From Balneolaceae bacterium UBA1514 (GTDB taxonomy: Bacteria > Bacteroidota > Rhodothermia > Balneolales > Balneolaceae), in assembly GCA_002323515.1 (NCBI GenBank), contig DCQQ01000020.1:45497-58415 (forward strand): a stretch of DNA of 12,919 bases, read 5' to 3'. Below the pieces are notes generated by a model. The model was not told the DNA's origin, searched no databases, and saw only the letters and a program-made list of their open reading frames with translations. Positions 7,436 to 12,919 of this stretch are shown here, one piece after another (position 1 is the stretch's first letter; every line of letters begins with the position of its first letter). Position numbers and translations under genes: made by a program.

Positions 7436-10400
7436 ATGAATTACATACTAGTAAGAAGCATTCTTTTTGCATTTATAAACCTAATATTCATACAATTAGG
7501 CACTGCACAGGTAATAATCAATGAAATAAGTTCGAACAATAAAAACACTCTACAAGATAATGATGGTGACTATTCAGATTGGATTGAACTCTACAATCAA
7601 ACTGCTGATAGTATAAACCTTTCGGGTTATACTATCAGCGACGATTCGACTGAACTAGACAAATTCACTTTACAAAATATATATTTAGCCCCTAATACTT
7701 TCTTGGTTCTATTTGCGTCAGATAAAGACTATGTATCTAAAATTACTTATTGGGAAACACTAGTAGGAAACGGACAACCTGCAAAATATATAGTACCATC
7801 TAGTCAAGTAGATAACAAGTGGATAGAAAAGGATTTTGATGATCAAAATTGGAATAGCGGCCAATATGGAATTGGATATGGAGATGAAGATGATGAAACC
7901 GTTGTCAGCACTGGTACTCAATCGATATTTGCAAGATCATATTTTCAAGTCGATAATCCGGAATCAATTGAGAATATGCTATTTCATATGGACTATGACG
8001 ATGGCTTTGTGGCTTATTTAAATGGAACTGAGATAGCTCGAGAAAATATAACTGGAGAAGCTCCTCTAGCACATGATCACCAAGCAAACTCTTATACTGA
8101 ACCAAGAATACCTACTGGCCAATATCCATGGGAAAAAGACATCACAGAATACATTTCACTTCTTGAAGCAGGGGAAAATGTTTTGGCGCTTCAAGTACAT
8201 AATTTTAATACTGGTAGTTCAGATTTAACAGCATATCCATTTCTAAGCTTAGGTTTTAAAACTGAAATAAATAATTCAAATGGAACAAATGAGATACTTG
8301 AAATTGCTGATACAAGAGAAAGAAAAATACATACTAATTTCAAGCTTAGTAATAAGGGTGAAACAATATATATTAGTGATGCAAATTCTATCGTAATAGA
8401 TAGTTTAAAATATCCAGAATTAATTTCAGATGAATCGTATGGCCTGATTAATAACCCAGATTCTGTTGAGTACGGTATTTTCAATGATCCTACACCTGGT
8501 ACTGAAAATGGAACCACTGGGTATAATAAACGATTGAAAATACCCGATTTAAATTATTATGGTGGATTTTATGATGATTTTATTTCTTTGAGGATTGATG
8601 AAAATGATGAAATACCACCAGTCTATTACACTACAGACGGGAGTGTACCAACAAGCGAATCATCATTACTAAATGGGAATCAAATAGACTTTTTTCGAAC
8701 TGGTATCATAAGACTACGCGCAATAGATAAAAATGCTCTGCCAAGTCCAATACTAACTGAGACATATTTTATTCAACAAAAACATAATCTGCCTGTTATT
8801 TCTATATCCACACATCCAAGGAATCTTTGGAGTGACGCAGAAGGCATCTATGTAGTTGGTACTAATGGTATCGGTGGAAATGGGCACGAAAAAGCAAATT
8901 GGAACCAAGACTGGGAAATACCAATTGGTTTTGAATATTATGACGAAGAAGGAGTAAAACAAATTAGTACTGGTGCTGGTGCAAAAATAATGGGAGGTTG
9001 GAGTAGATTAAATCCTATGAAATCATTAGCTATTTTCTTTCGATCTGATTATGGTTTAGGCGAAATAGATCTTAAACTTTTTGAAAGTAAAGATATTTCA
9101 AAATTTGAATCTATTGTACTTAGAAATTCTGGAAATGATTTTACTTCACAAGGTCATTCAATGTTCCGGGACGGCCTTATGAGTACTTTAGTAAATAATA
9201 CAGAAGTAGATAATAATGCCTTCCAACCATCAATAGTATATTTAAATGGTGAATATTGGGGTATACATAATATTCGAGAAAAATTGAATGAACATTATGT
9301 TGAGTCTAATTCAAACGCAGATTCTGACTATATAGATTTGATAGGTAATGGTGGTGGTGTAGACAATTTCCGAGCTGTACACGGTTCAATTGAAAAGTAT
9401 GATGAACTCGTTAGTTATGCTGCGACTAAACCGCTCATTTTTGATCAATTATATGAGGAAGTTGAGACTATGTTAGATATAGATAACTACATAGACTATC
9501 ATCTTGCCCAAATATATTATGCAAATACTGACTGGCCTGGTAATAATACTAAGATTTGGAGAAGTCGAAAGCAAGAAGGCAAGTGGAGATGGATTTTATA
9601 TGATACTGATTTTGGCTTTAACCTAAGATATGGTGGTAATGTTTGGCATAATACTCTAAACTTTGCTCTTGACCCAAGTGGGCCAGGTTGGCCAAACCCA
9701 CCTTGGTCTACATTATTGTTACGCCAATTGTTCGAGAGTCCAATATTTAAAGTAAAATTTGTCAACCGTATGGCTGATTTAATGAATACAAACTTCAAAC
9801 CTAATAATGTAAGTATGGTTATTGATTCATTATCTAACTTAATAGAATCAGAGATACCTCGTCATATGAGTACAGAAACTAGAAGTGGTGCCTACGGGGG
9901 ATCAGTGCAAGGTTGGTATGATCAAATAACATTAATGAAGGATTTTGGGAATGAAAGGCCACAATACATTGAAAATGCATTCACTCAACCAATCAATGAA
10001 GGAGGCAAACTTGGTGTTGGACCATTGCGTGAAGTTACGATTCGCCAACCTGATAAAAATAGAGGTGTGGTTTACATAAATCGGTTGTTAATTGATGAAA
10101 ATATCTCCTTAGAATATTCAAATGGTTTAGTTTGGACTGGTAAATATTTTAGTGATGTAAACATCCCAGTTAGAGCTTTAACACAAAAAGGTTATGAATT
10201 TGTGGGATGGACAGGTGACATAATATCCAACAATCCTAATATCACCATAACAGCCGGTGTTAACATTGCGGCTAATTTTGCGCCAGCTTCTTCAGAAAAT
10301 GAAATCGTCATTACAGAAATTATGTATAATTCAGACAATGAAATAGATTCAGGTGATTGGGTTGAAATCTATAATAATAAAAGTAATGATGTTGATTTAA

Positions 10401-11074
10401 CAGACTGGATATTAAAAGATGAAGATGATGATCATGAATTTTTATTCTCAGATGGTACAGTCTTAAAGAGCGGTAATTATGCATTAATTGTCCGTGATAG
10501 TGTCAAATTCAAAGAAGTGTATAATCATTCCGTAAATATACTTGGTGAGATGAATTTTGGTTTAGCTGGCGGAAGTGATGAGGTGCGAATTTTTGATAAT
10601 TTTGGCGTAATTATTGATTCTGTAAGTTATGACGATGAAGCTCCATGGCCAGTAGAAGCGGACGGGCAAGGATATAGCTTAGAATTAATTAATATTGAAA
10701 GTGATAATAGCATAGCGGAATCTTGGCAAGCTTCAGAATATATACAAGGTTCGCCTAGTATAGAAAATGGGGTATTGATCTACAATGAAATAAATAATTC
10801 TTATTTACCTAAGACTTATCATCTTTATCAAAATTACCCAAATCCATTTAATCCAAGTACCTGGATTAAATTCGAAGTACCGCAAGCAACTTTTGTGAAA
10901 ATTGAAATTTATTCAAGCCTTGGGCAAAAGGTAGCTCAATTAGCCAATAATAATTACCCAGCAGGTAGTCATACTGTTGAGTTTAATGCAAAATTATTAG
11001 CAACTGGGGTTTATTTTTACAAACTGACAACCCCAGGTTTTGAAAAAACTAGAAAAATGCTACTCATCAAATAG
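7436..11074 (+). CDS. Large secreted CotH-kinase / lamin-tail multidomain protein with T9SS-type sorting domain
   Basis: A 1212-residue exported protein. Signal peptide 1-24 (cleavage likely after GTA). Lamin-tail domain, first half, 25-100 (DWIELYNQ). A jelly-roll-like insert, about 103-276 (DYDDGFVAYLNGTEIARENI). Lamin-tail second half, about 285-357 (HTNFKLSNKGETIYI). Chitobiase C-terminal-like domain, about 368-446 (VYYTTDGSVPTSES). CotH domain, about 451-810, with GIHNIREKLNEHY, NTDWPGNNTKIWRS and RWILYDTDFGF; Asp699, Asp723 and Asp725 sit where CotH kinases keep catalytic and metal-binding acids. InlB-like B-repeat, about 875-948 (GYEFVGWTGDI). Second lamin-tail domain, about 955-1110. 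Sorting domain, about 1125-1212, starting at YHLYQNYPNPFNPST. CotH of Bacillus spores is an atypical protein kinase; here the product would be sent across the outer membrane. Very AT-rich. The ADP-ribosylglycohydrolase-like gene starts 16 bp after it. Substrate unknown. Confidence 0.9.
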   Translation: MNYILVRSILFAFINLIFIQLGTAQVIINEISSNNKNTLQDNDGDYSDWIELYNQTADSINLSGYTISDDSTELDKFTLQNIYLAPNTFLVLFASDKDYVSKITYWETLVGNGQPAKYIVPSSQVDNKWIEKDFDDQNWNSGQYGIGYGDEDDETVVSTGTQSIFARSYFQVDNPESIENMLFHMDYDDGFVAYLNGTEIARENITGEAPLAHDHQANSYTEPRIPTGQYPWEKDITEYISLLEAGENVLALQVHNFNTGSSDLTAYPFLSLGFKTEINNSNGTNEILEIADTRERKIHTNFKLSNKGETIYISDANSIVIDSLKYPELISDESYGLINNPDSVEYGIFNDPTPGTENGTTGYNKRLKIPDLNYYGGFYDDFISLRIDENDEIPPVYYTTDGSVPTSESSLLNGNQIDFFRTGIIRLRAIDKNALPSPILTETYFIQQKHNLPVISISTHPRNLWSDAEGIYVVGTNGIGGNGHEKANWNQDWEIPIGFEYYDEEGVKQISTGAGAKIMGGWSRLNPMKSLAIFFRSDYGLGEIDLKLFESKDISKFESIVLRNSGNDFTSQGHSMFRDGLMSTLVNNTEVDNNAFQPSIVYLNGEYWGIHNIREKLNEHYVESNSNADSDYIDLIGNGGGVDNFRAVHGSIEKYDELVSYAATKPLIFDQLYEEVETMLDIDNYIDYHLAQIYYANTDWPGNNTKIWRSRKQEGKWRWILYDTDFGFNLRYGGNVWHNTLNFALDPSGPGWPNPPWSTLLLRQLFESPIFKVKFVNRMADLMNTNFKPNNVSMVIDSLSNLIESEIPRHMSTETRSGAYGGSVQGWYDQITLMKDFGNERPQYIENAFTQPINEGGKLGVGPLREVTIRQPDKNRGVVYINRLLIDENISLEYSNGLVWTGKYFSDVNIPVRALTQKGYEFVGWTGDIISNNPNITITAGVNIAANFAPASSENEIVITEIMYNSDNEIDSGDWVEIYNNKSNDVDLTDWILKDEDDDHEFLFSDGTVLKSGNYALIVRDSVKFKEVYNHSVNILGEMNFGLAGGSDEVRIFDNFGVIIDSVSYDDEAPWPVEADGQGYSLELINIESDNSIAESWQASEYIQGSPSIENGVLIYNEINNSYLPKTYHLYQNYPNPFNPSTWIKFEVPQATFVKIEIYSSLGQKVAQLANNNYPAGSHTVEFNAKLLATGVYFYKLTTPGFEKTRKMLLIK

Positions 11075-11090
11075 AATAAGTATCAAGAAA

Positions 11091-12461
11091 ATGTCTACTC
11101 TAATAAAACTACTTTTAGTTGGAATCATACCTTTTTTTATAAACTGCGCTGTTGATGAAAAGAAGGAATCTAATATTCACTCCAACGATTCGCTTTACAT
11201 AAATCGGATATCTTATTTAGAGCAACTTGAAGGTTTTTGGCTTGGTACTTCAATAGCTAATTGGACTGGATTAGTTACTGAAATGGATAAAATTGGTAAT
11301 ACGGATGATATTTCAACACTTCCTTTTTATACCAGAGAAGATTGGGGACAAATGGATAAACCAGCTATTTGGGATGGTGAAAATCCAAGTCAAATATCAA
11401 ACACGATTGATTTTGTGCTAAGGACGCCAGGTGAACTTTGGGGGGCTGATGATGACACTGATATCGAATACATGTATCAACATCTAATTTTAAAGAACAA
11501 GCAACCAAAACTAAATCCAAAACAAATTAGGGATGGTTGGCTTGAGCATATTTCAATTGAAGAAGAAAACTATCTATGGGTTTCAAATCAAAAAGCATTG
11601 GATCTAATGAATGAGGATTATCTACCCCCAGATACAGGTGATCCTAGGCTTAATGAACATTATGAAATGATAGATGCGCAATTAACAACTGAGATTTTTG
11701 GACTTTTTGCACCAGGAAATCCTGAATTAGCAAGAGATCTAGCCAGTTTACCAATTCAGACAGTAGCTAGAAATGAAGCAGAAGATATTGCACAATTTTA
11801 TGTAACCATGTTTTCCTTGGCATCATTAGACCCAGAAAGAAGTATACATGACCGAATTGATTCAATTTCATCATATGCTCGTAATTACTTACCAGATGAT
11901 GAATATCCTGCAAAGATGTATGATTATATTCGTAGCTTGTATGAGTTAAATATTCCATGGGAAGCTACACGAGATTCGATATATATAGCCTACCAAATTG
12001 AACAAAGACATGGATATGACATAACCTCAAAAAATTTATACTGTAATGGATGTTTTGCGGCTGGTATAAATTTCGCTGCAAGTTTAGTAAGTCTATTTTA
12101 TGGTGAAGGTGATCTTTTAGACACTATAAAAATTGGAAGTCTGGCCGGATGGGATTCTGATAATCCAACTTCAACCTGGGGAGGTCTTATAGGATTTATG
12201 ATGGGTGCTGAGGCTATTGAAACTGCTTTTGGTCAACCATTGTCCCGTAATTTTCACATCCATCGCACCCGGCAAGGCTTCCCCAACGACGGATACGACA
12301 CCTTCCTAAATATGGCTAAAAACGGCCTAAAAGTCATTGATATGGTCGTTTCCGACGAATTAGACGGACGGGTTGATGCGTTTCGAGATAGATGGGCTAT
12401 ACCTCTCCCACCATCCACATCAAGTAGAGCTGAATCCTACACCCGGTCCACCACAAGATGA
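11091..12461 (+). CDS. ADP-ribosylglycohydrolase-family lipoprotein
   Basis: A 456-residue protein from the ATG at 11091; a TTG at 11040 in the same frame would overlap the preceding gene and place charged residues before the signal, so I rejected it. The signal peptide ends in FFINCAV with Cys19 lipidated, although the lipobox is loose. Two acidic motifs typical of the dinuclear-magnesium ADP-ribosylglycohydrolase fold are present: GADDDTD (118-124) and GWDSDNPTST (353-362), the second following the glycine/alanine-rich helix LLDTIKIGSLAG. A CNGC motif is at 318-321. The known family removes ADP-ribose from proteins or small molecules; which substrate this exported version uses is not known. 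It lies 16 bp downstream of the CotH-type gene and is likely co-transcribed. Composition rises in GC near the 3' end, and the last 17 residues are a low-complexity Ser/Thr/Arg tail. Confidence 0.85.
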   Translation: MSTLIKLLLVGIIPFFINCAVDEKKESNIHSNDSLYINRISYLEQLEGFWLGTSIANWTGLVTEMDKIGNTDDISTLPFYTREDWGQMDKPAIWDGENPSQISNTIDFVLRTPGELWGADDDTDIEYMYQHLILKNKQPKLNPKQIRDGWLEHISIEEENYLWVSNQKALDLMNEDYLPPDTGDPRLNEHYEMIDAQLTTEIFGLFAPGNPELARDLASLPIQTVARNEAEDIAQFYVTMFSLASLDPERSIHDRIDSISSYARNYLPDDEYPAKMYDYIRSLYELNIPWEATRDSIYIAYQIEQRHGYDITSKNLYCNGCFAAGINFAASLVSLFYGEGDLLDTIKIGSLAGWDSDNPTSTWGGLIGFMMGAEAIETAFGQPLSRNFHIHRTRQGFPNDGYDTFLNMAKNGLKVIDMVVSDELDGRVDAFRDRWAIPLPPSTSSRAESYTRSTTR

Positions 12462-12497
12462 TAGGTTAGATCTTCCAACACATTCACATCAATGATT

Positions 12498-12919
12498 TTA
12501 CCCGCATTTTTTTAAAAAGGTTCTGTAATCTGGGTTTAAATGCTTATGATGTACTTTTTTTCCTACCTTCAGATAGCGTTCTGTTATTTTATTTAAGGCT
12601 TCGATGGCGGACATATCCACCACTATACTCTCCTTAATATTGATAATTATTTCGTCAGGGTCGTTAAGTACATCAAATTTTTCGTTAAAAACCGTGACCG
12701 AACTAAAGAATAGTAGGCCGTAAATTTCATAATATTTGGCCCCATTTTCATATATATGCTTACGGGCTCGAATTCTTTTTGCATTGTCCCATGCAAATAC
12801 CAAAGCTGTAATAATGACCCCAAAAAGCACTGCAACCGCTAAGTTATGCAGAACTGCCGTTAACAAGGTAGCCAAACCCATCATAAATGCCGCATAGAAT
12901 CCAGTTAGAGGGGAAAAGC
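12498..12919 (-). CDS. SulP-family anion transporter, C-terminal part with STAS domain (5' end outside window)
   Basis: The frame stays open to the right edge of the window, so only the last 139 or so codons are seen; the ATG at 12884 is internal. The visible part begins with the last membrane helices (TGFYAAFMMGLATLLTAVLH, then AVAVLFGVIITALVFAW). A basic linker (AKRIRARKHIYENG) follows. The cytoplasmic STAS domain occupies the final 85 residues (YYEIYGLLFFSSVTVF, DEIIINIKESIVVDMSAIEA, then a C-terminal helix and HLNPDYRTFLKKCG). SulP proteins move sulfate, bicarbonate or other anions, usually with sodium or protons; the substrate cannot be told from this part. It converges on the ADP-ribosylglycohydrolase-like gene with 36 bp between the stops, and I see no clear terminator there. 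Confidence 0.88.
   Translation of the reverse strand, partial: FSPLTGFYAAFMMGLATLLTAVLHNLAVAVLFGVIITALVFAWDNAKRIRARKHIYENGAKYYEIYGLLFFSSVTVFNEKFDVLNDPDEIIINIKESIVVDMSAIEALNKITERYLKVGKKVHHKHLNPDYRTFLKKCG

Noticed and set aside
1..12919. tRNA, rRNA, CRISPR array or mobile element.
   Set aside because: No cloverleaf, regular spaced repeats, transposase or terminal repeats were found on reading the gaps.

Overview
The window looks like chromosomal DNA from the Bacteroidota / Balneolota / Rhodothermota side of the FCB group. Three things point there. The 1212-residue secreted protein ends in a type A T9SS-like sorting domain with a YPNPFNPS motif. Several signal peptides are of the loose lipoprotein type. 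The starts lack convincing Shine-Dalgarno sequences and sit in A/T-rich leaders. I cannot fix the genus from sequence alone.

Left block (2-3596, plus strand, moderate GC). This holds a lipoprotein M28 metallopeptidase with a C-terminal PDZ domain, a small FmdB-type protein that has lost nearly all its zinc-ribbon cysteines, a GbsR/MarR-type winged-helix regulator, a yraN (UPF0102) gene broken by two in-frame stop codons, and a PlsC-type 1-acylglycerol-3-phosphate acyltransferase. A small basic protein of unknown function is read convergently from the minus strand and ends 1 bp from the acyltransferase. These are mostly housekeeping or envelope genes; the broken yraN is the notable lesion.

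Middle block (3850-7435). An extremely AT-rich 377-bp gap carries a perfect 14-bp inverted repeat. It is followed by two lipoprotein genes in the same direction. One is a two-lobed DUF305 protein with a Met/His-rich central insert, probably a metal binder. The other is a cysteine-rich LVIVRD-repeat beta-propeller. A good rho-independent terminator follows the second gene. The pair may form an envelope metal-handling unit, but that is an inference from adjacency and residue content.

Right block (7436-12461, strongly AT-rich until about 12180). Two genes sit 16 bp apart: a very large secreted CotH-kinase protein (lamin-tail, sugar-binding-like insert, chitobiase-like, CotH, InlB-like, second lamin-tail, sorting domain) and a lipoprotein of the ADP-ribosylglycohydrolase fold. 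The pairing of a predicted extracytoplasmic protein kinase with a predicted extracytoplasmic ADP-ribosyl hydrolase is the most interesting possibility here. Hand counts of GC on sample lines (27-28% inside the block, 40-55% in the last 180 bases of coding sequence and 50% in one line of the peptidase gene) suggest this block has a different history from its surroundings.

Right edge (12498-12919, minus strand). The 3' end of a SulP-family anion transporter with its STAS domain runs off the window.

No tRNA, rRNA, CRISPR array, insertion sequence or transposase was seen.
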